A stretch of 32,184 nt of DNA from NCBI GenBank assembly GCA_945877515.1, contig CAMCSE010000019.1:1-32184 (forward strand). Reading direction: 5' to 3'. The stretch comes from an uncultured Clostridia bacterium. GTDB lineage: Bacteria > Bacillota > Clostridia > Oscillospirales > Oscillospiraceae. The notes below the pieces were generated by a model that made no database searches, had not been told where the DNA came from, and was given only the letters and a program-made list of their open reading frames with translations. Position 1 is the first letter of the stretch, and each line of letters opens with the position of its first letter. Shown piece by piece: positions 17,081 to 25,556 of the stretch. The position numbers and the translations under genes were made by a program.

Positions 17081-18349
17081 ATGGCGATCAATACTGATTT
17101 GATGCTGCGTCATCAGGTAATTTACAGCGTGTTTGTCCGCGGTCATACGAAGGAGGGAACCTTCCGGGCGCTGGAGGGTGACCTTGACCGTTTAAAAGGG
17201 TTGGGGGCGGATATCCTCTGGCTGATGCCCATCCATCCCATCGGGGAAGAAGGCCGCAAGGGGACGATGGGCAGCCCCTACGCGATCCGGGACTACCGTG
17301 CCGTCAATCCGGATATGGGTACTGTGGAGGATCTGCGCCATCTGGTGGATGCCATCCATGATCGGGGCATGAAGTGTATCATCGACGTGGTATACAACCA
17401 CACCTCACCGGACTCCGTGCTGGCGCAGACTCACCCGGAGTTCTTCCTGCGGGATGCTGCCGGCAAGCCCACCCGCAAGGTGGCAGACTGGTGGGATATC
17501 GTAGATCTGGACTATACGAACCGCGACCTGTGGCGTTACCAGATCGATACGCTGAAGCAGTGGGCGGCGATTGTGGATGGATTTCGCTGTGACGTGGCCA
17601 GCGCTGTGCCGCTGGACTTCTGGCGGCAGGCCCGGGACGAGGTGGAGACAGTCCGCCCCGGCTGTATCTGGCTGGCGGAGAGCGTCCACGGCGCCCATGT
17701 GCTGGCCATGCGAACAATGGGTGCCTATTGCGCCACGGATACCGAGCTGCAGTCGGTGTTCGATATGACCTACGACTACGATATCTGGCCCTGCTATGAA
17801 GGTGTACTGACGGGGAAAACGAGCCTGCGGGAGTATGCGGACCTGCTGAACTATCAGGAATTGACCTATCCGTCCCATTATGTCAAGGCCCGGTGTCTTG
17901 AAAACCATGACACGCCCCGGGCGGCCTCCTATTTTGATAGCGATACACAGCTGGACAACTGGTTGGCGTTCCTGTACTTCCAGCGTGGCGCGGCCATGCT
18001 CTACAGCGGTATGGAGTATGCCCCGAAAGAGCGGGTGGACTTTTTTGAGCGGCAGAGCAACTACGGCGATATGCAGCGGGATGTGCAGCGGTACCTGTGG
18101 AAGCTGAAGGAGATGAAAACAACGTTGCCGAGCACCGGCGGCTATTGGCTGGATACGGCGGATGGCGTCCTGCTGGGCCGGTATGACGGCCCGGAGGGTA
18201 AAGCCTTGGGCGTGTTCGACCTGTGCCGCCGCGGCGGCGGAACAGTGCGCGTCGATTTGCCTGACGGCACATATCCCAATCGTCTGGGCGGCATCGTGAC
18301 CGTTCAGAACGGACAGCTTGTTTTCGACGGTAAACCGGTTGTAATCTGA
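17081..18349 (+). CDS. GH13 alpha-amylase family glycosidase
   Basis: 422 residues without a signal peptide, so probably cytoplasmic. The TIM-barrel motifs are complete: region I DVVYNHTS (102-109), region II GFRCDVAS with nucleophile Asp171, region III WLAES with acid/base Glu200, region IV LENHDTPR with Asp277. The short B domain (about 110-140) and small C-terminal beta domain (about 345-422) suit an oligo-alpha-glucosidase or similar hydrolase acting on maltodextrin or glycogen fragments; the substrate cannot be read from the sequence. GGAGGAG precedes the ATG. It probably shares the murD promoter, which is an odd setting for a carbohydrate enzyme. Confidence 0.93.
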   Translation: MAINTDLMLRHQVIYSVFVRGHTKEGTFRALEGDLDRLKGLGADILWLMPIHPIGEEGRKGTMGSPYAIRDYRAVNPDMGTVEDLRHLVDAIHDRGMKCIIDVVYNHTSPDSVLAQTHPEFFLRDAAGKPTRKVADWWDIVDLDYTNRDLWRYQIDTLKQWAAIVDGFRCDVASAVPLDFWRQARDEVETVRPGCIWLAESVHGAHVLAMRTMGAYCATDTELQSVFDMTYDYDIWPCYEGVLTGKTSLREYADLLNYQELTYPSHYVKARCLENHDTPRAASYFDSDTQLDNWLAFLYFQRGAAMLYSGMEYAPKERVDFFERQSNYGDMQRDVQRYLWKLKEMKTTLPSTGGYWLDTADGVLLGRYDGPEGKALGVFDLCRRGGGTVRVDLPDGTYPNRLGGIVTVQNGQLVFDGKPVVI

Positions 18350-18413
18350 TTTGTCTTTTTCTACAAAAATTTTTCTTCTCCATAAGGAAAAACGCAGAAA
18401 TCTTGGAGATGAA

Positions 18414-18445
18414 TTGACTTTCCCCTGAAACGTGTTACCATAACA
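18414..18445 (+). promoter_or_regulatory. Promoter of the PFOR gene with overlapping inverted repeat
   Basis: -35 TTGACT (18414-18419), 16-bp spacer, -10 TACCAT (18436-18441). The -10 lies inside a perfect inverted repeat TGTTA-CCA-TAACA (18433-18445). Its half-sites recall those of the redox repressor Rex, but the centre is one base too short for the usual Rex operator. The leader to the ATG is about 70 nt. Confidence 0.6.
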
Positions 18446-18518
18446 ATTGTATATCTGTGCATTTTCACCGGTTCTTTGCCGGCGGAATCGTGCTCGGAAT
18501 AAAGAGGAGGAAAAGAGA

Positions 18519-21500
18519 ATGAGTAAGCTAATGAAAATCTGTGACGGCAACGAGGCGGCGGCATATGTGGCATATGCTTTCTCCGAAGTTGCTGCCATCT
18601 ATCCCATTACGCCGTCCAGCCCCATGGCGGAGCATGCGGATGAGTGGTCGGCCAAGGGCCGCAAGAACATTTTCGGCCAGACGGTCCGTCTGGTGGAGAT
18701 GCAGTCCGAAGCCGGCGCCTGCGGCGCCTGCCACGGCGCGTTGGAGGCCGGTGCGCTGGCCACCAGCTTTACCGCGTCTCAGGGCTTGATGCTGATGATC
18801 CCGACGATGCACCGTATCTCGGGCGAGCGTCTGCCCGGCGTGCTGCACGTGGCGTCCCGTACCGTAGGTACCCACGCGTTTTCCATTTTCGGCGATCATT
18901 CCGACGTGATGAACTGCCGCCAGACGGGCTTTGCCATGCTCTCCAGCGGCAGCGTCCAGCAGTCGGCCGATCTGGCCGCTGTGGCCCACCTGAGCGCTAT
19001 CAAGGCCCGCATCCCGTTCCTGCATTTCTTTGACGGTTTCCGCACCAGCCACGAGATCCAGAAGATCGATGTGCTGGAGTATGATGACTACGCCAAGCTG
19101 GTGGATTATGACGCGCTGGCCAAGTTCCGTGCCAATGCGCTGAACCCCGAGGATCCCCGGATGCGTTCTCTGGTGGATAATCCCGATATCTATTTCCAGC
19201 TGCGGGAGTCCAACAACACCGACTACGCCGAGCTGCCCGATGTGGTGGAGGACTATATGGCGCAGATCAGCAAGCTGACCGGCCGTGAGTATCACCTGTT
19301 CAACTACTACGGCGCCCCGGATGCCGAGCGTGTCATCGTAGCCATGGGCAGCGTGGCCGGCTGCGCGCAGGAGGTCGTCAACTATCTGAACGCCAAGGGC
19401 GAGAAGGTAGGCTTCCTGCAAGTGCATCTGTTCCGCCCCTTCTCCGCCAAGCATCTGCTTGCCGCCATGCCCAAGACGGTGAAGAAGATCGCCGTTTTGG
19501 ACCGTGTGAAGGAAGCCGGCTCTATCGGCGAGCCGCTGTATGAGGATATCTGCGCCGCCTACATCAACGACGCCAACCGTCCGCTCATCTATGCCGGCCG
19601 CTACGGCCTCAGCAGCAAGGATACCACCCCTGCCCAGATCAAGGCCGTGTTCGACAATCTGACGCTGGAGGAGCCGAAGAACCACTTTACCATCGGCATC
19701 GAGGACGATGTGACCCATCTGTCCCTGCCGCTGGGTGCGCCGCTGCTGACCGAGCCGGAAGGCACCATTGCCTGCAAGTTCTGGGGCTTGGGTTCCGATG
19801 GTACTGTGGGTGCCAACAAGAACTCCATCAAGATCATCGGCGAGACCACCGATATGTACTGTCAGGCGTACTTCGAGTATGATACCAAGAAATCCTTCGG
19901 TATTACTAAGAGCCATCTGCGCTTCGGCAAGCACCCCATCAGCTCCACCTACTATGTCAGCAACGCTGACTTTGTCGCCTGCCACAACCAGACATACCTG
20001 ACCAAGTACGATATCATTTCCGAGCTGAAGCCCCACGGCAGCTTCCTGCTGAACTGCGAATGGAAAGAGGAGGAGCTGGAGCAGCACATCCCCGGCGACA
20101 TCCTCAAATACATCGCGGAGAATGATATCAAGTTCTACATTATCGACGCCAATAAGGAGTCTCAGGCGCTGGGCCTGGGCAACCGCTCCAACATGGTGCT
20201 GCAGGCCGCTTTCTTCAAGCTGGCCAATGTGATCCCTGTGGAGGATGCCGTGGAGCACATGAAGGCCGCCGTGAAAAAGACCTACGGCCTGAAGGGCGAG
20301 AAGGTCGTCAACATGAACCTGCAGGCGGTGGACGCCGGTATCAGCGCGCTGGTGGAGGTCAAGGTAAAACCCGAGTGGAAGAATCTGTCCGGCGCCGCCA
20401 TCAAGCCTGCCGCAGAGGATCTGCCCTACGTCATTAAGAACATTCTGGTACCCATCAATGCCCAGAAGGGCGACGATCTGCCTGTCTCCGCCTTTAAGGG
20501 CATGGAGGACGGCACCATGCCGCTGGGTACCTCCCGCTATGAAAAGCGCGGCATCGCCACCCATCTGCCTGTGTGGGACGCTGCCGAGTGCCTGCAGTGC
20601 AATATGTGCTCCTTCGTCTGCCCCCACGCCGTTATCCGTCCCTTCCTGCTGGACGAGGCTGAAGCGGCCAATGCTCCCGCAGGTCTGGTGATGACCGATG
20701 CCAAGGGCCCCCAGCTGGCCGGCATGAAGTACGCCATGGGCGTGTCCACGCTGGACTGCACCAGCTGCGGCAGCTGCGTGTCCTCCTGCCCCAAGAGCGG
20801 CAAGGCCCTGAAGATGGTGCCCGCTCACGAGGTATCTCTGGATCAGACCAACTGGGAGTATCTGTTCAATCTGCCCATCAAGGGCGACAAGCTGGATAAG
20901 TTCAGCCTGAAGGGCAGCCAGTTCAAGCAGCCTCTGGTGGAGTTCAACGGCGCCTGCGCCGGCTGCGGCGAGACTCCCTATATCAAGCTGCTGACCCAGC
21001 TGTTCGGCGACAAGATGTATCTGGCCAACGCCACCGGCTGCACGCAGGCATGGGGCGCGGCAATGCCCTGCGTTCCCTACTGCAAGAACCAGGAGGGCAA
21101 GGGCGTAGCATGGTCCAACTCCCTGTTTGAGAACAACGCCGAGTTCTCCTATGGTATGTGCCTGGCTGTCAAACAGCTGCGTGACTGCGTGACCGGCTAT
21201 GTGAAGGAGCTGGATGCGCTCACCAAGAATGAGGCTGTCAAAGCGGCTATCGCCAAGTATATGGAGACCTACGACGATCTGGATGCCTCCACGCCCGCTA
21301 CCGCTGAACTGGTGGCCCTGCTGGAAAAGACCGCTTTCTCTGCCGACGAGCAGAAGATCGTGGACGAGATCCTCAAGCGCAAAAAGGACCTGTCCAAGAA
21401 GACCATGTGGATGTATGGCGGCGACGGCTGGGCCTACGATATCGGTTACGGTGGTCTGGACCATGTGTTCGCCATGGGCGAGGATGTGAATGTGCTGCTG

Positions 21501-22031
21501 GTGGATACCGAGGTGTATTCCAACACCGGCGGACAGTCCTCCAAGGCCACTCCTGTGGGCGCTGTGGCCCAGTTCCAGGCCAGCGGCAAAAAGACCAAGA
21601 AGAAAGACCTTGGCATGCTGATGATGACCTATGACAACGTCTATGTGGCCCAGTGCTCCATGGGCGCCAACCCCAACCAGCTCATCAAGGCCATCAAGGA
21701 AGCCGAAGCCCACAAGGGCCCGTCCCTTGTCATCTGCTACGCGCCCTGCATCAACCACGGTATCAAGAAAGGCATGAGCAATGTCCAGCAGGAGATGAAG
21801 GACGCTGTTGCTTCCGGCTACTGGAACCTGTACCGCTACGATCCCACCACCAAGAAATTTACGCTGGACAGCAAGGAACCCACCATGCCGCTGTACGACT
21901 TCATGAAGGGCGAGGTGCGCTATGCCTCTCTGGAGCTGAGTTTCCCCGAAAACGCCAAGACGCTGTTTGCCGAGGCGGAAGAGGACGCCAAGATCAAGTA
22001 CGAGTCCTACAAGCGCCGTAGCGAGAACTAA
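18519..22031 (+). CDS. nifJ: Pyruvate:ferredoxin (flavodoxin) oxidoreductase, single chain
   Basis: 1170 residues, the normal size of the fused enzyme. It converts pyruvate and CoA to acetyl-CoA, CO2 and reduced ferredoxin, the main anaerobic route from pyruvate. Domain I begins with AYAFSEVAAIYPITPSSPMAE. The gamma-type region follows (FWGLGSDGTVGANKNSIKII). A two-cluster ferredoxin domain has Cys691-x2-Cys-x2-Cys-x3-Cys701-Pro and Cys747-x2-Cys-x2-Cys-x3-Cys757-Pro. A C-terminal TPP domain has ACAGCGETPYIKLL, GDGWAYDIGYGG (near 968) and EVYSNTGGQSSKATP. The ATG at 18519 follows GAGGAGG; the longer open frame from 18447 lies in the leader. Monocistronic, with its own promoter and a strong terminator. 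Confidence 0.97.
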   Translation: MSKLMKICDGNEAAAYVAYAFSEVAAIYPITPSSPMAEHADEWSAKGRKNIFGQTVRLVEMQSEAGACGACHGALEAGALATSFTASQGLMLMIPTMHRISGERLPGVLHVASRTVGTHAFSIFGDHSDVMNCRQTGFAMLSSGSVQQSADLAAVAHLSAIKARIPFLHFFDGFRTSHEIQKIDVLEYDDYAKLVDYDALAKFRANALNPEDPRMRSLVDNPDIYFQLRESNNTDYAELPDVVEDYMAQISKLTGREYHLFNYYGAPDAERVIVAMGSVAGCAQEVVNYLNAKGEKVGFLQVHLFRPFSAKHLLAAMPKTVKKIAVLDRVKEAGSIGEPLYEDICAAYINDANRPLIYAGRYGLSSKDTTPAQIKAVFDNLTLEEPKNHFTIGIEDDVTHLSLPLGAPLLTEPEGTIACKFWGLGSDGTVGANKNSIKIIGETTDMYCQAYFEYDTKKSFGITKSHLRFGKHPISSTYYVSNADFVACHNQTYLTKYDIISELKPHGSFLLNCEWKEEELEQHIPGDILKYIAENDIKFYIIDANKESQALGLGNRSNMVLQAAFFKLANVIPVEDAVEHMKAAVKKTYGLKGEKVVNMNLQAVDAGISALVEVKVKPEWKNLSGAAIKPAAEDLPYVIKNILVPINAQKGDDLPVSAFKGMEDGTMPLGTSRYEKRGIATHLPVWDAAECLQCNMCSFVCPHAVIRPFLLDEAEAANAPAGLVMTDAKGPQLAGMKYAMGVSTLDCTSCGSCVSSCPKSGKALKMVPAHEVSLDQTNWEYLFNLPIKGDKLDKFSLKGSQFKQPLVEFNGACAGCGETPYIKLLTQLFGDKMYLANATGCTQAWGAAMPCVPYCKNQEGKGVAWSNSLFENNAEFSYGMCLAVKQLRDCVTGYVKELDALTKNEAVKAAIAKYMETYDDLDASTPATAELVALLEKTAFSADEQKIVDEILKRKKDLSKKTMWMYGGDGWAYDIGYGGLDHVFAMGEDVNVLLVDTEVYSNTGGQSSKATPVGAVAQFQASGKKTKKKDLGMLMMTYDNVYVAQCSMGANPNQLIKAIKEAEAHKGPSLVICYAPCINHGIKKGMSNVQQEMKDAVASGYWNLYRYDPTTKKFTLDSKEPTMPLYDFMKGEVRYASLELSFPENAKTLFAEAEEDAKIKYESYKRRSEN

Positions 22032-22039
22032 CACCCCAT

Positions 22040-22080
22040 ACAAAAAGAATCTCCGGCCTTTGACCGGAGATTCTTTTTGT
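22040..22080. terminator. Bidirectional terminator between PFOR and the small membrane protein
   Basis: Perfect 17-bp arms, 22040-22056 and 22064-22080, with a 7-nt loop. A runs on one arm and T runs on the other serve both strands, and the genes on either side converge on it. Confidence 0.92.
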
Positions 22081-22087
22081 ATATTTG

Positions 22088-22417
22088 TCACGCCGATTTT
22101 TTCTTTACGATATAGCTGATCAGCAGTCCTGCGGCAAGGCCAAGCACGACCGTCAGCAGGTATGTCTCAAGGATCAGCCAGACCAGCGCAATGCCAATGG
22201 CCGCTCTCTCCAGCTGCTGCACAATGATCATCACAGCGATATCCCCCACAAGCAGCAGCCCTCCGCAGACGGCGATGGGCAGCCACGGCCTTTTTAGCTG
22301 GTGAAACAGGAAAAACTGTATGGCCAGCGCCGCAAGGAAAACGAGAGGGATCAGAAAAGAATGGAGATTTCCAAATTCCCAGAAGCGAAAAATGGCGCGA
22401 AACGCATTGAGAAGCAT
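22088..22417 (-). CDS. Small membrane protein of unknown function
   Basis: 109 residues with three hydrophobic segments: about 22-38 (LIPLVFLAALAIQFFLF), 46-66 (LPIAVCGGLLLVGDIAVMII) and 76-103. The C-terminus is basic (VKKKSA). AAAGGAG stands 7 nt before the ATG and a strong terminator follows, so I take it as a real gene. I do not recognise a family. The 126 bp upstream (22418-22543) contain short inverted repeats such as GGGCG/CGCCC but no gene. It may be read through from sdaAA. Confidence 0.7.
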   Translation of the reverse strand: MLLNAFRAIFRFWEFGNLHSFLIPLVFLAALAIQFFLFHQLKRPWLPIAVCGGLLLVGDIAVMIIVQQLERAAIGIALVWLILETYLLTVVLGLAAGLLISYIVKKKSA

Positions 22418-22543
22418 CAGAACACTCCTTTCCGGGCGTTATATTTCGCCCTTATCCGTGCCAACTGTGACCGGTGCGGGTTTACTCCCCATCAACACCG
22501 GCAAATGGTTCAGTCCCGCTGCTGAGCAGTGACAGTCCTCGGA

Positions 22544-23419
22544 TTACTGGGGCTTACGCATCCGCTTGGTAACGGCGCGGCCTGTGGGTGTAGCGGCCAA
22601 ACCGCCCAGCGCCGTTTCACGGAACTCCACCGGCATCCGGCGGCCCACCTCGCCCATAGCGTCGATGACCTCGTCCACAGGGATACGGCTCTCTACGCCG
22701 GCCATGGCCATATCCGCCACACTGACGGCGTTTACCGCGCCGATGACATTGCGTTTCACGCAGGGGACTTCCACCAGACCTGCCACCGGATCGCAAACCA
22801 GCCCCATCAGATTTTTCAGCGCCATCGCCACGGCGTGACCGATCTGCTCACCGCTGCCGCCTTGCAGGGCTACCAGCGCGCCTGCCGCCATAGCGGAAGC
22901 GGTGCCGATCTCCGCCTGACAGCCGCCGGACGCGCCTGCAATGCAGGCCCGGTAGGCGATGACCGCGCCGATACCGCTGGCCACATACAACGCCTCTAAA
23001 AGCTGGTGCTGGCTCAGCTCTTCATATTTGCACAAAGGCAGCAGCACCGCCGGAAGCACGCCGCAGGCACCCGCCGTGGGGGCTGCCACGATGCGGCGCA
23101 TGCAGGCGTTGGATTCCGCCATACTGAGGGCCTCGGCAATGACCTCACTGACATAGCCGCCGGACATGGCCTCGCCGCGGATACAGTATTGACGCATCTT
23201 CATGCCGTCGCCGCCCACCAGACCGCTGACAGAACGCCGCCGTCCGGTATAGCTGTCCGCCGCGTCCACCATGGCCTGCCACGTCAGCAGCATCTTGGCC
23301 ATGGACTGGCTGCGGGTCACCTGCCGCGTTTCCATATCATCCTCCAGCACAATTTCCCAGAAGGGTTTGTTCTTCTGGGCCATCTGCTCAAAGATTTCCT
23401 TCATCGAATCCAGAGACAT
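22544..23419 (-). CDS. sdaAA: L-serine dehydratase, iron-sulfur-dependent, alpha subunit
   Basis: 291 residues. With SdaAB it deaminates L-serine to pyruvate and ammonia using a [4Fe-4S] cluster. Family signs are SVSGLVGGDGMKM, AESNACMRRIVAAPTAGACG, ASGGCQAEIGTASAMAAGAL and the end part CDPVAGLVEVPCVKRN, which hold the conserved cysteines. The ATG at 23419 lies 9 nt after GGAGG and gives the typical N-terminus MSLDSMKEI; an in-frame ATG at 23425 is too close to it. The start lies 32 bp inside the sdaAB reading frame, so translation is likely coupled. Confidence 0.94.
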   Translation of the reverse strand: MSLDSMKEIFEQMAQKNKPFWEIVLEDDMETRQVTRSQSMAKMLLTWQAMVDAADSYTGRRRSVSGLVGGDGMKMRQYCIRGEAMSGGYVSEVIAEALSMAESNACMRRIVAAPTAGACGVLPAVLLPLCKYEELSQHQLLEALYVASGIGAVIAYRACIAGASGGCQAEIGTASAMAAGALVALQGGSGEQIGHAVAMALKNLMGLVCDPVAGLVEVPCVKRNVIGAVNAVSVADMAMAGVESRIPVDEVIDAMGEVGRRMPVEFRETALGGLAATPTGRAVTKRMRKPQ

Positions 23420-24086
23420 CTTCATCCTCCTCCTTGTCGTAGTAGGTTATGGACAAAATGCCCGGCAGCTCTGACAAAAACGAAACCTGGCTGGGCTTGA
23501 GATGCTGGTCGGTCTCAATGACCATCAGGGCGTCGCCGCCCCGTTTGTGACGGTACAGGCTCATATTGGCCACATTGACCCGGAGCTGAGTCAAAATGGA
23601 GGTCACCGCCGCCACCGTGCCGCTCTCATCCTGATTGCGAATTACCAAAGTGTTGTACGCACCGGTGAAATTCACGCTGATACCGTCCAGCTTATCCACC
23701 ATGATGCGTCCGCCGCCGAGGCTGGAGGCCTGCATTTCCAGATGCTTGCCCTTTTCGTCCCACACATCGATCACCGCCGTGTTAGGGTGAGCGTCCCGCA
23801 GGTCAACGGCATCAATGGTGTAGTCTAATCCTGCCTTTTTCGCCTCCTCAAAAGCGTAGGGGATCCGCAGGTCATCCGGTTTCATGCCCAGCAAACCTGC
23901 CACCAGAGCCCGGTCGGTACCATGGCCGAAACCTGTTTCGGCAAAGGATCCGTGCAGATGGATGGCGGCCTTTACCGGCTTGCTGCCCAGCAATGTGCGA
24001 GCCATGCTGCCGATTCGCGCCGCGCCTGCCGTGTGAGAACTGGAAGGTCCCACCATTACCGGACCGAGAATATCAAAAATATCCAT
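23388..24086 (-). CDS. sdaAB: L-serine dehydratase, iron-sulfur-dependent, beta subunit
   Basis: 232 residues. The N-terminal signature DILGPVMVGPSSSHTAGAARIG (split over residues 4-25) and LHGSFAETGFGHGTDRAL are typical of the beta domain. Residues from about 145 form an ACT domain (TLVIRNQDESGTVAAVTSIL ... VNVANMSLYRHKRGGDAL), a fold that senses or binds amino acids. GGGAGGAG lies 6 nt before the ATG. The C-terminal 32 bp overlap sdaAA. The product pyruvate feeds the PFOR encoded nearby. Confidence 0.94.
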   Translation of the reverse strand: MDIFDILGPVMVGPSSSHTAGAARIGSMARTLLGSKPVKAAIHLHGSFAETGFGHGTDRALVAGLLGMKPDDLRIPYAFEEAKKAGLDYTIDAVDLRDAHPNTAVIDVWDEKGKHLEMQASSLGGGRIMVDKLDGISVNFTGAYNTLVIRNQDESGTVAAVTSILTQLRVNVANMSLYRHKRGGDALMVIETDQHLKPSQVSFLSELPGILSITYYDKEEDEDVSGFDEGNL

Positions 24087-24116
24087 AAATCGCTCCTCCC
24101 ATGATTTCCTTTACCT

Positions 24117-24157
24117 ATTGTACCATATCCCTTTTGGAAAGGAAAGGGAGAATTATA
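24117..24157 (-). promoter_or_regulatory. Two extended -10 elements before sdaAB
   Basis: On the minus strand TATGG precedes both TATAAT (24152-24157) and TACAAT (24117-24122), giving two TG-N extended -10 motifs 35 bp apart. Neither has a good -35. They could drive sdaAB-sdaAA apart from the marR-TSUP transcript. I see no terminator between the TSUP gene and sdaAB. Confidence 0.45.
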
Positions 24158-24190
24158 CCATACTCCGGAGGAAGCTCTGATGGGGTAAAA

Positions 24191-24967
24191 TCAGGTCAAC
24201 AGGGAAAAGAGCATCACAACGGCGCCCAGTACCACGAGAACGACGCCGGTGGCGCGGTTGAGGGTTTTGGGCGAAGCCTTGTTGGCGAATACGGCGGCGA
24301 TCCGTGCCCAGATCAACGTGAATGCCACGCACAAGACAAAGACCGTCCAGTCCGGCGCGCCGCCGATGGCAAAGTGGGAGATCGCACCGGTCAAAGCGGT
24401 GAACGCCATGATGAACACACTGGTGCCCACGGCGGTTTTCAGCTCGAATCCCAATACAGAGGTCAGGATCAGCAGCATCATCATGCCGCCGCCCGCGCCG
24501 ACAAAGCCGCAGATGAAACCGATGATCACGCCGCATACCAGGGATTGAATCGCCCGCTTTTTGGCCGATACGGCAAGCATGGTCTCCTTTGTGGTCATGA
24601 CAGGCTTCACAATGAACTTAATGCCCAGCAGGAATGTCATGCACACGGAAAACCCGCCCATGGTAGCAGGGGGAACAAGGCTGGCGACATAACTGCCAAT
24701 CACGGTAAAGGTCAGCACGCTTACCATCATGATCAGACCATTGCGTACATCCAGATTTTTGTTTTTTCCATACGTATATGCCGAAATGGCGCTGGCCAGC
24801 ACGTCCGATGACAGCGCGATGCCCACAGCCATGTAGGGATCCATGTCCAGAAAGGTGATGAGCATGGGGCTGATAACGGCAGCGGCGCTCATACCGGCAA
24901 AGCCGGTGCCAAGACCGGCCCCCATGCCGGCAAAAAATGTTACGATAATAGTAAACAGCAGCTTCAT
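24191..24967 (-). CDS. TauE/SafE (TSUP) family membrane exporter
   Basis: 258 residues with about eight hydrophobic segments in two halves. Family signs are the glycine-rich GAGLGTGFAGMSAAAVISPM near the N-terminus and the repeat GFICGFVGAGGGMMMLLIL at the start of the second half. Members export sulfite, sulfoacetate or related organosulfur anions, though many are uncharacterised. The start overlaps the marR stop as ATGA, so the regulator and exporter are coupled. AAGGAG stands 10 nt upstream. Substrate unknown. Confidence 0.9.
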   Translation of the reverse strand: MKLLFTIIVTFFAGMGAGLGTGFAGMSAAAVISPMLITFLDMDPYMAVGIALSSDVLASAISAYTYGKNKNLDVRNGLIMMVSVLTFTVIGSYVASLVPPATMGGFSVCMTFLLGIKFIVKPVMTTKETMLAVSAKKRAIQSLVCGVIIGFICGFVGAGGGMMMLLILTSVLGFELKTAVGTSVFIMAFTALTGAISHFAIGGAPDWTVFVLCVAFTLIWARIAAVFANKASPKTLNRATGVVLVVLGAVVMLFSLLT

Positions 24968-25404
24968 TCCGCTATATCTCCTTCCAGCAGCTCATTTAGA
25001 TTTTTATCCATAATCGCAATGGTTTTCAAAAAAGCGTCCTGCATCTGTTGATCTGTGTGGGCGAACAGCCGCTGCAGGAACGCCGATTGCAGCTGACGGC
25101 CCTGCATAATAACCGGTTGTGCTTTCTCCGTACACAACAGCCGGGTCTTTCGCCGGTCGCCCGGCATGGATTCCCGGGTCAGGTAGCCGTCCCGAACCAG
25201 CTTGTCCACGTTGACTGACACCAGATTTGCCTTGATCTTCCGAACCTCTACAATGTCTGCGGCGGTTTGATATGCCGGATTATTGGCCAGAAACAGCAGA
25301 ATGTCAAAGGCCGTCTGGGGCAGCTTCAGCGTTTGACACAGCGGCTTGCATACCGCAGTATACGCCAGCGCCAATTTTCGGGAAAATTCCATACTCATAT
25401 TCAT
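24964..25404 (-). CDS. MarR-family transcriptional regulator
   Basis: 146 residues with a winged-helix core: QTAFDILLFLANNPAYQTAA, the recognition region VRKIKANLVSVNVDKLVRDG, and the wing YLTRESMPGDRRKTRLLCTE (D-R-R is the conserved wing contact). N- and C-terminal helices would form the dimer. AGGAGG lies 6 nt before the ATG. It is first in an operon with the TSUP exporter, and an inverted repeat spans its own promoter, so it probably represses both genes until it binds an effector, perhaps the exported compound. Confidence 0.92.
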   Translation of the reverse strand: MNMSMEFSRKLALAYTAVCKPLCQTLKLPQTAFDILLFLANNPAYQTAADIVEVRKIKANLVSVNVDKLVRDGYLTRESMPGDRRKTRLLCTEKAQPVIMQGRQLQSAFLQRLFAHTDQQMQDAFLKTIAIMDKNLNELLEGDIAE

Positions 25405-25453
25405 GGTATGCCTCCTGGGAATAGTCCAAAACAGAAAAGTACAAATTTGAAGT

Positions 25454-25484
25454 AAATATTAGCATGTGTCAGCATATTTGTCAA
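25454..25484 (-). promoter_or_regulatory. marR-TSUP promoter with candidate MarR operator
   Basis: On the minus strand, perfect -35 TTGACA (25479-25484), 17-bp spacer, -10 TAATAT (25456-25461). The inverted arms AAATAT (25454-25459) and ATATTT (25474-25479) overlap both hexamers, a position suited to repression by the regulator encoded just downstream. Confidence 0.75.
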
Positions 25485-25521
25485 GCATGCCGTTTACCGA
25501 ACACAGACACATGAAAAATGA

Positions 25522-25550
25522 TTGACAATCGGGGAACAATATAGTATACT
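25522..25550 (+). promoter_or_regulatory. Sigma-A promoter of the valine T-box and valS
   Basis: Perfect -35 TTGACA (25522-25527), 17-bp spacer, -10 TATACT (25545-25550). Transcription should start near 25557, at the beginning of the T-box leader. Confidence 0.88.
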
Positions 25551-25556
25551 GCTTAC

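Noticed and set aside
18528-22091. A 1187-residue open frame antisense to the PFOR gene
   Set aside because: It mirrors the PFOR coding strand, has no ribosome binding site or recognisable domain, and such frames arise from GC-biased third positions.
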